A stretch of 16,637 nt of DNA from Akkermansiaceae bacterium (GTDB lineage Bacteria; Verrucomicrobiota; Verrucomicrobiia; Verrucomicrobiales; Akkermansiaceae): positions 1 through 16,637 of the forward strand of contig JARFPV010000421.1 in assembly GCA_029288115.1 (NCBI GenBank), in the 5' to 3' direction. Below, in pieces: positions 6,950 to 15,569 of the stretch. Numbering within the stretch: the stretch's first letter is position 1; every line of letters starts with the position of its first letter. The position numbers and the translations under genes are program-made. The notes beneath the pieces were generated by a model. It did no database searches, was not told the DNA's origin, and saw only the letters and a list, made by a program, of their open reading frames with translations.

Positions 6950-7807
6950 TTAGTTCTTGCCTTCAAGCCACTCGGCGAGGGTCTTGATTTCGTCCTCGCT
7001 GACATTGGCCATGAGTGCCTTCATTGCGGCGCTTTGGCCGTTGCTGCGGGTGCCGTCCTTGATCGCCTTCATCTGATCGATCAGGTATTGCGCGTTCTGC
7101 CCGGCGAGACGTGGGTAGATTGGCATGATGGGTGTGTTCCCATCTGCACCGTGGCATGTAGCGCAGAGCTTCGCCGTGTAGAGATCTTTACCGGGGCCGT
7201 CAGCAAGCTCCACCTTGGGTGGGTCAAGTTTCGACAGCCAGTCAGAAATCTTTTTCGTGTCCTCATCGGTGAGCTGTTGTGCGACTGCCGTGGCCGTCAT
7301 GATGGCACTCTGTCCATTGGTGCGCTTACTCGCGGCAAAATCCTTCATCTGCGCGATCAGGTAATCGGCGTTCTGACCAGCGAGTTTCGGATAGTTCGGA
7401 GCCAGCGGAGTTTTAGCATCCGCACCGTGGCAGGTGTTACAGGTTTTCGCAGTGTATAGATCGAATCCAGGACCGCCACCGGTCTTGGCGCTGAGTGCTG
7501 CCATCGCCGCCTTGTGTGCCTCGCTGCCAGGAACAAATGTCTCGGTCGCTTGAGGTGGAGTCACCACCTTGGTTGCTGCTGCAGACATGTCTTTGCCTTC
7601 CAGAATCTTGCTCTGGGCACCATCCACTTTGTCGCGGATTTTCAATCGATCGGCTTTACGCAGGTCCTCCGCATCTGCGGACTTGTCGGTGGCGCAATAC
7701 ACGATAACGGACATCAGTCCAAAAATGCCAAAGCACCCGAGACCCCACCAGAAGGCGTTGAAACGGCGCAGCGGAGTGTCGCGATGGTTAGAATACTGTT
7801 CTGACAT
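6950..7807 (-). CDS. Membrane-anchored diheme cytochrome c (c4/CcoP-like)
   Basis: Electron-transfer protein of 285 residues. One N-terminal helix (about 18-38) is preceded by RDTPLRRFNAFWW, which resembles the DNPLPRWW entry of CcoP subunits. A linker rich in Lys/Asp/Ala is followed by two homologous cytochrome c domains about 92 residues apart. The heme motifs are CNTCHGAD (C123-H127) and CATCHGAD (C215-H219), and each is followed by P-x-L-A-G-Q-N-A and a probable axial methionine in NGQSAIM (M170) and NGQSAAM (M262). The tandem repeat is the cytochrome c4 fold. It lies between actF and the CcoN-like gene, giving the order P-like, N-like, O-like. It may carry electrons from Alternative Complex III to the oxidase. 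An independent membrane c4 is the alternative reading. ATG start at 7805-7807, with a weak AGGA just upstream. Confidence 0.9.
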   Translation of the reverse strand: MSEQYSNHRDTPLRRFNAFWWGLGCFGIFGLMSVIVYCATDKSADAEDLRKADRLKIRDKVDGAQSKILEGKDMSAAATKVVTPPQATETFVPGSEAHKAAMAALSAKTGGGPGFDLYTAKTCNTCHGADAKTPLAPNYPKLAGQNADYLIAQMKDFAASKRTNGQSAIMTATAVAQQLTDEDTKKISDWLSKLDPPKVELADGPGKDLYTAKLCATCHGADGNTPIMPIYPRLAGQNAQYLIDQMKAIKDGTRSNGQSAAMKALMANVSEDEIKTLAEWLEGKN

Positions 7808-7843
7808 TTCCTGAGAAGTAGTTAGGGATAAAACCGAGGCAGT

Positions 7844-9187
7844 TTAGTTGAAAAGGTTAGCGGACTCAATGATCCGTGGGTCACGGTGTGGATAGAGGCT
7901 GAATTTGGTCAGTGAGCGAAGGAAAATGAAGGCAAAAAACGCACCAACGGTCACGAATGCCAAAAGATCGAGCCAGACCACGCTACCACCTGAGAACAGG
8001 CTGCCGCCGTGGGTCAGTGACGGACCACGCTCAGGTGCCACGATGATGTAGTGATCCAGTGCGTGCAGCACAAAGAGGTAGATGGTGATCGGGATCATCA
8101 GACCCGGCTTTTTCTTTACGTCCGAACGGATCAGGAAAAGGAACGGCAACGCAAAATGGCCGAACACTAACGCGATGTTGGCGATGTTCCAGTTTCCGGT
8201 GTTACGCAGGATGAAGTAGCTGGTTTCCTCCGTGATGTTCGCGTACCAGATCAGGAAGAACTGGGAGAATGAAACGTATGCCCAGAAGACCACAAAAGCA
8301 AAGGTGAGCTTACCCATGATATGATGGTGCTCGGGGCTCATGATGTTCTGCATGTATCCGGCGCGGCGCAGGCAGATGGTTGTCAGGATGAGCAGAGCCA
8401 TGCCATTCAGGGCACAACCGGCAAAGAAATACACCCCATACATGGTGGAGAACCACTTGTAATCAAGTGCCTTCAACAAGTCAAAAGCGAGGAAGGTCAC
8501 GGTGATGGCAAAGATCGGCAGCATCCAGGACGTACGGCGGCGCGCTGTCTTGAGACGTTCAATCCCAGGATTCGGGTCATTGTCCTGCGCGACGGAAAGT
8601 TTCCTGAGGTAAAGCAAACAACCACCGAGGATCAGGAAATACCCTATCATGCGGCACAGCCAGAACGGCAAGTTCATGTAGAAATGCTTGAGGTAAAGCA
8701 GGTGGTTTACGTGATGCGGATCCGGGCTGCTATGGAGAGCTTCCTTGGCACTGCCATATATTCCCACACCTTCAAGTCCACGGTGAATGTTCATCCACTC
8801 GAACAAATGCTGCTGCACCTGCGGGAAAAGGAATGGGATGGCGAGGATTCCCAACCACGGGAAAACACAAGCAAGGTTTTCCATCAAGCGGCGTACCGAA
8901 ATACCCCAGCCGGAGTTGGAGACGTGGTGCAAAAGCAGCCAGAATGCGCTGCCAAGCGGCAGGCTCACAAAAAATGCAAACGCGAACAGCCAGGAGTAGG
9001 CGTAGCGTCCAGCCACGGTGTCAGCCGCCTCGTTTTGCGCGTCGTTACCGATGAATAACAAACACGCACTCGCGATCAGGCCGACCAGAGCAACAACACC
9101 GCAAACCATAATTGGCCGCGAAAGTTTCCCTTTCTCGATGTGCTCTCCGTCAGCGGGGATGTCTTTGGATGTAATGAAGTGGCCCAT
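7844..9187 (-). CDS. actF: Alternative Complex III subunit ActF
   Basis: Integral membrane subunit of the quinol:cytochrome c oxidoreductase, 447 residues with about ten helices. It belongs with the NrfD-like quinol-interacting subunits but is shorter and more divergent than ActC. It is recognised by its place after actE and by segments such as SWLFAFAFFVSLPLGSAFW, HHVSNSGWG and MGKLTFAFVVFWAYVSFSQF, which match the ActF pattern. In characterised Alternative Complex III, ActF packs against ActC and may contribute to proton movement or quinol binding; that role is taken from the family. The C-terminal tail RDPRIIESANLFN is typical of the subunit. ATG start at 9185-9187, 26 bases after the actE stop, without a Shine-Dalgarno sequence. 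Confidence 0.92.
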   Translation of the reverse strand: MGHFITSKDIPADGEHIEKGKLSRPIMVCGVVALVGLIASACLLFIGNDAQNEAADTVAGRYAYSWLFAFAFFVSLPLGSAFWLLLHHVSNSGWGISVRRLMENLACVFPWLGILAIPFLFPQVQQHLFEWMNIHRGLEGVGIYGSAKEALHSSPDPHHVNHLLYLKHFYMNLPFWLCRMIGYFLILGGCLLYLRKLSVAQDNDPNPGIERLKTARRRTSWMLPIFAITVTFLAFDLLKALDYKWFSTMYGVYFFAGCALNGMALLILTTICLRRAGYMQNIMSPEHHHIMGKLTFAFVVFWAYVSFSQFFLIWYANITEETSYFILRNTGNWNIANIALVFGHFALPFLFLIRSDVKKKPGLMIPITIYLFVLHALDHYIIVAPERGPSLTHGGSLFSGGSVVWLDLLAFVTVGAFFAFIFLRSLTKFSLYPHRDPRIIESANLFN

Positions 9188-9213
9188 TGGGATTGATAGT
9201 TGAAAATTGATAA

Positions 9214-9825
9214 TTACTCAGTTGGCTTGTCTGCGGTTTGCAGTGCGCGGACATAGGCGATGATCGCCCAGCGGTCGTCGACCGGAATGTTGTAGCCGTA
9301 ACCACTCATCAGACCCTTGCCTTTGGTGATGACCTCGAACATCTTCCCGTCCGGGTATTTCTCGCTGGGAAAATTCTTCAGGTCCGCCGTCTGGATTTTA
9401 CCGACAACGGATGCCATGCCCTTACCATTTCCGGCTTCGCCGTGACAAGGCATGCATGACACTTGATAACGATCTTCGCCGTGACGCAGCAACGCCTCGG
9501 GATTCTTCGCGAGCTCGAGATCCTCCGGCATTCCTGTTCCGTAGGCATCACCAATCGTGCCGGTGTGCAGGTAGCTCTCGCTATTACCAAAACTTACTCC
9601 ACTGCCATCGGGATTGAATCCACGGGGAATGGTGCCAGCAACAGGCTTGCGCGAACCCATGCCATCCTTGAAAAAGCTGCTTTCCTCCTGAGTGTTGATT
9701 CTGTCCTGATCATCCATATCAGGAAAAATCCGCAGCGGCGTGCTGCTAAACTTCTGACCACGGAAGCCGAAGAAGCTGACCACAAGAATCACGATCAGTG
9801 TGAATGCTAGAAAGAAGTAACGCAT
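9214..9825 (-). CDS. actE: Alternative Complex III monoheme cytochrome ActE
   Basis: Monoheme cytochrome c subunit of 203 residues that passes electrons out of Alternative Complex III. It has an uncleaved-looking N-terminal helix (about 3-20) with no lipobox cysteine, so it is probably a membrane-anchored protein and not a lipoprotein. The heme motif CMPCH is at C124-H128 in the context YQVSCMPCHGEAGNGKG, and the probable axial methionine is M173 in GKGLMSGYG. The segment near 26-38 (FSSTPLRIFPDMDDQ) is a family signature in which the protein is drawn along the complex. It lies between actD and actF in the standard order. ATG start at 9823-9825. A 105-base spacer precedes it, the longest inside the operon. 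Confidence 0.93.
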   Translation of the reverse strand: MRYFFLAFTLIVILVVSFFGFRGQKFSSTPLRIFPDMDDQDRINTQEESSFFKDGMGSRKPVAGTIPRGFNPDGSGVSFGNSESYLHTGTIGDAYGTGMPEDLELAKNPEALLRHGEDRYQVSCMPCHGEAGNGKGMASVVGKIQTADLKNFPSEKYPDGKMFEVITKGKGLMSGYGYNIPVDDRWAIIAYVRALQTADKPTE

Positions 9826-9830
9826 CTGTT

Positions 9831-9862
9831 GTTTAAGTTTTAAGATTTAAATTCCAAACTCC
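9831..9862. repeat. AT-rich intergenic repeat, inverted copy
   Basis: On the minus strand this reads GGAGTTTGGAATTTAAATCT followed by TAAAACTTAAAC. It matches the repeat at 12046-12083 over 25 of 32 positions but in the opposite orientation. It lies in the actD-actE spacer. Shared blocks are TTTGGAATTTA and TTAAAACTTA. No function is known. Confidence 0.5.
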
Positions 9863-9900
9863 AAGTGGCGGATGAAACATAAAAGGTGAGTAATGTTGAA

Positions 9901-9932
9901 ATTGATATTTGAAGTTTAAGACTTGAAGTATT
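9901..9932. repeat. Degenerate AT-rich intergenic repeat
   Basis: The sequence begins ATTGATATTTGAAGTTTAAG and runs into the actD stop codon. It aligns with the start of the repeat copies at 10549 and 12046 (about 21 of 32 positions to the latter). This is the weakest member of the family and could be chance in AT-rich spacer DNA. Confidence 0.3.
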
Positions 9933-10482
9933 AATCGGTCGGCTCTTCAACGAGTTCGATGTTGGCACCGCCGGCGTCTTCTAACAGCGACTTGGTTTCC
10001 TCGGATGAAAACCTTGGGTCACGAGCCTCGATAGCGATGAAAAATCCATCGTCTGTAGCTCGAGCAAACTGGCGGCTTTCAAACAGCGGGTGGTTCAGCC
10101 GCGGTAAGCCCATCAGGGCGAGTAAGCCGAACAGCGTGGTAAAACCGGAGAAAAGAATCGTCAGCTCAAACATGATCGGGAAGAACGCTGCCGTGGTGAA
10201 AATGTTCGCTGGCTTCGCCTGAACAATCGTCGGGTAGAGCACAACCTGGGTCGTGTATGCCAGACAGAATGCTGTGATGATGCCCAGCGTTCCGCCAAAG
10301 AACACAAGGTATGGCAGGATGGATTTTTTCATGCCCATTGCCTTGTCGAGTCCATGGATCGGATAGGGCGAGTAGCAGTCCCACTTCTTGTGCCCCGCAT
10401 CACGCACCTTTTCCGCTGCCTTATAGAGAGCGGAGGCACTTTTGAATTCAGCGAGGTAGCCGTAAACGCGTTTTGCAGTCAT
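9931..10482 (-). CDS. actD: Alternative Complex III subunit ActD (DUF3341)
   Basis: Small membrane subunit of Alternative Complex III, 183 residues from the chosen start. An N-terminal soluble part (MTAKRVYGYLAEFKSASALY, then DAGHKKWDCYSPYPIHGLDKAMG) is followed by two helices (about 54-76 and 92-120) and a C-terminal soluble segment with FESRQFARATDDGFFIAIE. This is the DUF3341 layout; in known structures ActD packs beside ActC and ActF and has no cofactor. The frame can be extended to a TTG at 10536, but that would add 18 residues encoded by the repetitive AT-rich spacer, so the ATG at 10480-10482 is preferred. The chosen start leaves a 95-base spacer after actC. Confidence 0.92.
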   Translation of the reverse strand: MTAKRVYGYLAEFKSASALYKAAEKVRDAGHKKWDCYSPYPIHGLDKAMGMKKSILPYLVFFGGTLGIITAFCLAYTTQVVLYPTIVQAKPANIFTTAAFFPIMFELTILFSGFTTLFGLLALMGLPRLNHPLFESRQFARATDDGFFIAIEARDPRFSSEETKSLLEDAGGANIELVEEPTD

Positions 10483-10483
10483 A

Positions 10484-10528
10484 TTGAGAATGGATAATTG
10501 CAGATTGAAGAATGGATCATTGCTTCGA
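10484..10528. repeat. Imperfect tandem repeat in the actC-actD spacer
   Basis: Two adjacent units, TTGAGAATGGATAATTGCAG.. and TTGAAGAATGGATCATTGCT.., 21 and 24 bases long, differ mainly by short insertions. A third start (TTGAAC) follows. It sits directly upstream of the actD ATG. It may be a product of slippage or a degenerate member of the AT-rich spacer repeats; no function is visible. Confidence 0.5.
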
Positions 10529-10548
10529 TTGAACAATCAGGATTTGGA

Positions 10549-10586
10549 ATTGGTATTTGGAGTTTTGAACTTAAAACTTAGGATTG
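10549..10586. repeat. AT-rich intergenic repeat, direct copy
   Basis: This 38-base stretch starts ATTGGTATTTGGAGTTTTGA and matches the copy at 12046-12083 at 33 of 38 positions. It covers the actC stop codon (10578-10580) and the start of the actC-actD spacer. Such near-identity between two spacers about 1.5 kb apart is unlikely by chance and points to a dispersed short repeat. Confidence 0.65.
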
Positions 10587-12044
10587 CAGCTCGTGCTGGT
10601 ATGCAGGGACAGCCTCGGCGCCCTGGTCGTCGAGCTCTTCCTTATCGTCGTGATGAGGATCGCTCTGCGGCAGTGTCCATTTCACCTCGGCAATGTTAAT
10701 GCAGGGGAGGAACTTGAGGAAAAGAAGGAACAGGGTGAGGAACAATCCGATGGTTCCCACATAGGTGAGAATATCCACCCAGCTTGGGTTGTAGTATTTC
10801 CAGTCACCGGGCAGCCACATCCGTGGCAGGGTGGTGACAATGATCACAAAGCGCTCGAACCACATACCGGCGTTCACCGCCATGCACACGCCCATGACCA
10901 CCCAGAGGTTTTCACGGCAGTACTTGAACCAGAACAGCTGCGGCGAGAGCACGTTACATGACATCATCGCGAGGTAGGCCCACCAGTAAGGTCCGGCGAT
11001 TCGGTAGTAGAATGCGGCACCCTCATACTTGGCACCGGAGTAAAAGGCCACGAAGAGCTCCATCAGGTAGGCGTAGCCCACGATGGTTCCGGTCAGCAGG
11101 ATAATCTTCGCCATGTTCTCGATGTGTTTCATCGTGATCAGATCCTGCAGGCCATAAATATAGCGCGCAGGGATCATGATGGTGAGCACCATGGCAAATC
11201 CGCCGAACACAGCACCGGCCACAAAGTACGGTGGGAAAATCGTCGTGTGCCAGCCGGGCACCACGGAGGTGGCGAAGTCAAAGGACACCACGGAGTGCAC
11301 GGAAAGAACCAGCGGGGTGGAAAGCGCGGCCAGAAGAAGGTAGGCAACCTCGTAGTGGCTCCACTGGCGGTTACCGCCACGCCATCCGAGTGAGAAAATA
11401 CCGTAAAGCAGCTTACGCAGACCAGGTTTGGCGCGGTCACGGATGGTTGCCAGGTCAGGCACCATACCGAGATACCAGAAGATCAGGGAGATGGTGAAAT
11501 AGGTCGAAACCGCAAACACGTCCCAAAGAAGTGGAGACTTGAAGTTCTGCCAGATTGCGTTGGCATTTGGAATCGGGGCAAGGAACCATACCATCCACAG
11601 ACGACCGACGTGGAACATCGGGTAAATACCCGCGCAGCACACAGCAAAAATCGTCATCGCTTCCGCTGCCCGGTTAATTGACGTCCGCCAGTTCTGGCGT
11701 GTCAGGAAAAGAATCGCGGAAATCAGCGTTCCGGCGTGACCAATACCAATCCAGAACACGAAGTTCACAATCGGCCAGCCCCACATCGCGCGGTTGCTGT
11801 TACCCCAGACACCGACACCGGTGGATACGAGGTAAAAAAGTCCACCACCCACACCCACGATGGCAATGATCAGGCTGGGAATAAACAGGAACCACCAAAT
11901 GGCGGGTTGCCTGTTTTCCAGAATGCCACAAATGCGCTCCGTGATCCAGTTGTATGAACGGTCGTTGAGAATCAACTTCTCACGCTCCATGACCGGGATC
12001 ACCGGCTTGTTGGGGTCTTTTTCTATGGTCGTGTCGTGCGACAT
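10578..12044 (-). CDS. actC: Alternative Complex III quinol-binding subunit ActC (NrfD family)
   Basis: Large membrane subunit of Alternative Complex III, 488 residues with about ten helices, of the NrfD/PsrC family. It binds and oxidises menaquinol near the periplasmic side and passes electrons to the iron-sulfur clusters of ActB. Visible marks are the N-terminal segment [38 protein letters not shown] (93-116) with the conserved His of helix 2, [12 protein letters not shown], and [12 protein letters not shown]. The C-terminus is hydrophilic and acidic ([12 protein letters not shown]). It follows actB after 45 bases, the pairing expected for an iron-sulfur/NrfD quinol module. ATG start at 12042-12044 with no Shine-Dalgarno sequence; the AT-rich repeat at 12046-12083 fills the leader. 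Confidence 0.95.
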   Translation of the reverse strand: MSHDTTIEKDPNKPVIPVMEREKLILNDRSYNWITERICGILENRQPAIWWFLFIPSLIIAIVGVGGGLFYLVSTGVGVWGNSNRAMWGWPIVNFVFWIGIGHAGTLISAILFLTRQNWRTSINRAAEAMTIFAVCCAGIYPMFHVGRLWMVWFLAPIPNANAIWQNFKSPLLWDVFAVSTYFTISLIFWYLGMVPDLATIRDRAKPGLRKLLYGIFSLGWRGGNRQWSHYEVAYLLLAALSTPLVLSVHSVVSFDFATSVVPGWHTTIFPPYFVAGAVFGGFAMVLTIMIPARYIYGLQDLITMKHIENMAKIILLTGTIVGYAYLMELFVAFYSGAKYEGAAFYYRIAGPYWWAYLAMMSCNVLSPQLFWFKYCRENLWVVMGVCMAVNAGMWFERFVIIVTTLPRMWLPGDWKYYNPSWVDILTYVGTIGLFLTLFLLFLKFLPCINIAEVKWTLPQSDPHHDDKEELDDQGAEAVPAYQHELQS

Positions 12045-12045
12045 G

Positions 12046-12083
12046 ATTGGTATTTGGAATTTAGAATTTAAAACTTAGAATTT
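12046..12083. repeat. AT-rich intergenic repeat, direct copy
   Basis: This 38-base sequence starts ATTGGTATTTGGAATTTAGA and lies wholly inside the 45-base spacer between actB and actC. It is the reference copy: 33 of 38 bases match 10549-10586, and 25 of 32 match 9831-9862 in inverted orientation. It has a rough seven-base rhythm of ATTT and AATT blocks. Confidence 0.65.
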
Positions 12084-12089
12084 CCGCCC

Positions 12090-15000
12090 TTAGTGCATGT
12101 TGATGGTGGCGCGACCAATGGCCTCGGCACCGGGCATGTTCTTGTTCGGGTTCTTCACACGTGCGAGGTAGCTCGTGCGCGGCAGGGTGCCGATGTAGTT
12201 GAGCAGGTCGTAGGCGCGGTTGATCTTGAGTTTGTTGTCGGCCGTCTTGATGCGGCTGATCTTCGCTTTCGGATCGAGGATGTTGCCGAAGGCGATTGCG
12301 CTCGCAGGGCAAGCGTCCTGACAGGCGGTGCGGACGGCATCGGTTTTGGGACGAAGCTCGTCTGGGCCGATCTTGACGTCTGCGGACAATCCGCCGGCGA
12401 GAGTCGCCTTTTTCTTGAGGTTGCTCTTCACATCGCCCTTGGCTTTCTGGATGCGCTGCACGCAGTAGGTGCACTTCTCCATCACACCACGCATCCGCAC
12501 GGAGACGTTCGGGTTACGCTGAAGATGGGGAGCCTCGCCAACGGCTTTGGTTCCACCAGGGCCCTTGTAGAGGTTCTTGTTGATGAGCGGATTACGTTTG
12601 TTGTAATCGAAGAAATTGAATCGGCGCGCCTTGTATGGGCAGTTGTTCGCGCAGTAGCGGGTGCCGATGCAGCGGTTGTATGCCATGGTGTTCAGGCCAT
12701 CCTCAGAGTGAACGGTGGCGTTCACTGGGCAGACGGTCTCGCATGGAGCAGCTTCACACTGCACACAGGCAACGGGCTGAGGAATCATCTCTGGGTTGTC
12801 TTCGTCACCGTCAACCGCGGCAAAGTAGCGGTCCATGCGGATCCAGTGCATCTCACGGCCCATGGCGACCTGCTCTTTACCGACGACCGGGATGTTGTTC
12901 TCTGCCTGACAGGCAACGAGACATGCATTACAGCCGATACAGTTGTTCAGATCGATGGTCATCGCCCACTGCTGGCGCTCATCAAAGAGGTGCTTCTCGG
13001 CACCATTCTTCTTAGCGTGCCAGGTATCGGATCCCTGATGCTTGTAGAGCGAAATGTTTTCCGGCATGTGGGAATCCATTCCCTGCTTCTGCACCTTCTT
13101 ATATTGGGCATCGAAGTCACCCTTGTGATCGTCTTCGAGTGTCGAAATCTCACGAGCGAGTGCACGGCCATACATGGCGTGGTGCTCCTGGGTCATCGCA
13201 ATCGGATAGTCCTTATCCACGTCCTCCGCCTTACCTCCAGCGGCAATATACGGAGTCTTGTTGGTGCGAAGCGCGTAGGCATTGAAACCGCGGTTGACAC
13301 CGACGAGGCTGACGTCACTGTCGTTACAACCGCACTTGCCCCAGTCATTGTGCTTGTCGTAACCCTGGCCATACCCGAGGGAAACTGAAATCACGTTGTC
13401 GGCATGGCCGAATCCTACCAGCACGGGCACTTCGATGTCTCGTCCGTTGACGCTCAGCTTGACGACCGGGTTGGTGTGGTCGCGACCCTCGCCACCCGGT
13501 GCTTCGGGAGCATTCTTTTTGACATCAATAAATCCGTAGATCTTGCCATCGGGCTCCAGACGAAGAATGCGATCGTAAACGCCGAGCTCTTTGGCGGTTT
13601 TAGGAGAAACAACGGCAACGTTATCCCAACACACTTTTGTGATCGGGTCGGGTGCTTCCTGCAGCCACGCGTTGTCGATGTAACGACCATCGTAGATTGT
13701 TCCATCGGTGGTAAACACGACCTCCAAGCTGTTTGCGGTAGGTGCCTTGGGCACGGTGACGGAAACCGCTCCCCCACCCTTTGGTGCCGCTGCGGCATAG
13801 GTGGATTTTTTCCAGAAGCCGTCGCGCAGGAGCTGCATCCAGCTTTTGTTCGAATCGTCTGCAATCGCGGAAAACGTCTTACGCACCGCATCATAGGAAG
13901 GTGATGTTTTTTCTCCGTCTTTATCCGAATCAAAAAGCTTGCCGTCACCAAGCAAAGCTAACAGAAGGTCGAGTTCGGAAACGCCATTGTATAGCGGCAG
14001 GATCATTGGCTGCACCACCGTGTAGGAACCGAGCGCCGTGCGGGAATCGCCCCAGCTCTCAAGATAGTGTGCAGCAGGCACGTGCCAGTCAGCAGCATTT
14101 GCAGTGGCGTTTCGGCGCAGGCCGAGCTGTATCACTGTTGCGTTCTTCGAGGCAGCGGCGAATCCGTCAGCATCGTAGACCGGGTTGGCCGGTGTGAGCA
14201 GAATCACGGTATCAAGCGCCTTGGCATCAAGGTCTTGGATCAGCCCTTCGATATCTCCATAATCACCACGCTCGGTGATGACTGGCTTGAGTGTTTTGCC
14301 GTAGTTCGCAAGAGCGGTGTTGATTGCGATGCAGATATTTTGCAGCGCCTTGCTCTGGCGAGAGCCGGCGAGCACTGCGGATTTACCCGCATTGTTTTGC
14401 AGATCTTCCGCACAGGCTTTGGCCCAGGCCTTCTGCGTCTCGGTAAGCTTGGCATCGCCTGATGCGATCGTGACCTCCGCGCCGGGGATGTGTTGAGCAA
14501 TTTCAGCGGCAACAGCTGCAATCTGGCTTGGTGCGATGCGTAAACGGTGATCGGCAATACCACCGGTCAGGCTGTAGCCGCCTTCCACAACGTAGAGGCG
14601 GTTCATCGCGTCCTTGTTTGGCTTTTTGTCGTAATCCGCACCCTCGATAAAACGGTTCTTGTAGAAGCCGCTCACAGGACCTTGCTGGTCGAGCTCCAGG
14701 AAATCGGAATCAAGCGACAGCACCACCTTGGCATCTGAAAAGTCTGCGACGACGTCCGCACCTTTTCCAAAAGCGGCGGCATTTGCCTGCTTGCGCTCCT
14801 CACCAGTCAGTGGCTCGTAGCTGTAGAATTTTGCAGCACCGTACTTCGCCTGCAACTCCTTGACCAGGCGGCTACGTGTGGGCGACTCGTCCTCGCCGAA
14901 TACAAATCCAATTTTTGCATCAGCGGCCTTCGATCCGGCGATCTCCGCCAAGGCCTTTTCAAATTCCGCACGGCTCTTTTTCTTTCCTTTGGCAAGGAAG

Positions 15001-15500
15001 TCGCGCGAGCGCTCGGGGTTATACATATCCAGGACAGATGCCTGGGTGAAGGAATCAGTTCCGCCGAGCTTGTCGTAACGCTTATTCGGCTCAAGCTTGG
15101 TGGGTCGACCATCCTGAGTGGTCACGACGAGTGGCACCGCACCATTGGCGCGTGGCATGGAACTGGCGTAGTAGAGCGCCTTCCCCGGGATGCTCCACTC
15201 AGGCGATTCAGCAAAAGGAACGATCAGAGCCTCTGGACGACGGCAGGCAGCGAGGCCAAGGCCAGCTAGCGCGGATGACGCGCCCATCAGCTTCACAAAA
15301 GAACGGCGTGAAAGCTCACGCTCCTCTTCCGTTTCCATGTGAGATGAACCTTCCAGAAATTCGCGATCGAGCGCATTCTGAAATCTCTCGGTGCCTTCTT
15401 TCTCACCTAGGCTACGCCAGATTTTGCTTCCGTCCTGCTTCTGAAGCATGTCAGCCATGTTTGCAGGTTGCGGTGGCTGGTCAGTGGTCTTTTCGCTCAT
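12090..15500 (-). CDS. actB: Alternative Complex III molybdopterin-like/iron-sulfur subunit ActB
   Basis: Large periplasmic subunit, 1136 residues from the ATG at 15498-15500. A conserved N-terminal helix region (WRSLGEKEGTERFQNALDREF) precedes a twin-arginine signal SRRSFVK (R65-R66) and hydrophobic stretch ending LAAC. Next comes a long domain of the molybdopterin oxidoreductase family (about 90-800), which in studied ActB proteins carries no cofactor. The C-terminal ferredoxin-like part has four cysteine sets: CIGCNACLVAC (854-864), CVQCEAAPCETVC (912-924), CIGTRYCANNC (944-954) and CTYC/CQDAC (1010-1064). Studied homologues hold three 4Fe-4S and one 3Fe-4S cluster. It takes electrons from ActC to ActA/ActE hemes. 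A TTG eight codons upstream (15522-15524) could extend it, but ATG is more likely and neither has a Shine-Dalgarno sequence. Confidence 0.95.
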   Translation of the reverse strand: MSEKTTDQPPQPANMADMLQKQDGSKIWRSLGEKEGTERFQNALDREFLEGSSHMETEEERELSRRSFVKLMGASSALAGLGLAACRRPEALIVPFAESPEWSIPGKALYYASSMPRANGAVPLVVTTQDGRPTKLEPNKRYDKLGGTDSFTQASVLDMYNPERSRDFLAKGKKKSRAEFEKALAEIAGSKAADAKIGFVFGEDESPTRSRLVKELQAKYGAAKFYSYEPLTGEERKQANAAAFGKGADVVADFSDAKVVLSLDSDFLELDQQGPVSGFYKNRFIEGADYDKKPNKDAMNRLYVVEGGYSLTGGIADHRLRIAPSQIAAVAAEIAQHIPGAEVTIASGDAKLTETQKAWAKACAEDLQNNAGKSAVLAGSRQSKALQNICIAINTALANYGKTLKPVITERGDYGDIEGLIQDLDAKALDTVILLTPANPVYDADGFAAASKNATVIQLGLRRNATANAADWHVPAAHYLESWGDSRTALGSYTVVQPMILPLYNGVSELDLLLALLGDGKLFDSDKDGEKTSPSYDAVRKTFSAIADDSNKSWMQLLRDGFWKKSTYAAAAPKGGGAVSVTVPKAPTANSLEVVFTTDGTIYDGRYIDNAWLQEAPDPITKVCWDNVAVVSPKTAKELGVYDRILRLEPDGKIYGFIDVKKNAPEAPGGEGRDHTNPVVKLSVNGRDIEVPVLVGFGHADNVISVSLGYGQGYDKHNDWGKCGCNDSDVSLVGVNRGFNAYALRTNKTPYIAAGGKAEDVDKDYPIAMTQEHHAMYGRALAREISTLEDDHKGDFDAQYKKVQKQGMDSHMPENISLYKHQGSDTWHAKKNGAEKHLFDERQQWAMTIDLNNCIGCNACLVACQAENNIPVVGKEQVAMGREMHWIRMDRYFAAVDGDEDNPEMIPQPVACVQCEAAPCETVCPVNATVHSEDGLNTMAYNRCIGTRYCANNCPYKARRFNFFDYNKRNPLINKNLYKGPGGTKAVGEAPHLQRNPNVSVRMRGVMEKCTYCVQRIQKAKGDVKSNLKKKATLAGGLSADVKIGPDELRPKTDAVRTACQDACPASAIAFGNILDPKAKISRIKTADNKLKINRAYDLLNYIGTLPRTSYLARVKNPNKNMPGAEAIGRATINMH

Positions 15501-15569
15501 GGAATCGATAAATCGTGTGTTCAAAAAACGGGGTGTTTTTTAGAAAATTGGTTAAGCTTGGCGTGTTAA

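Noticed and set aside
8321..9058. A 245-codon plus-strand open frame
   Set aside because: It is antisense to actF and the product looks like reverse-frame composition, rich in Gln, His and Arg without a fold signature.
10483..10536. Upstream extension of ActD to a TTG start
   Set aside because: The extra 18 residues are encoded by the tandem-repeat spacer, and DUF3341 proteins begin near the chosen ATG.
12093..13388. A 431-codon plus-strand open frame
   Set aside because: It lies wholly opposite actB, whose iron-sulfur motifs are unmistakable. The antisense product has no recognisable domain and its frame is open because of the codon bias of actB.
15501..15524. Upstream extension of ActB to a TTG start
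   Set aside because: It would add eight residues without family support, there is no ribosome site, and an ATG is available at 15500.
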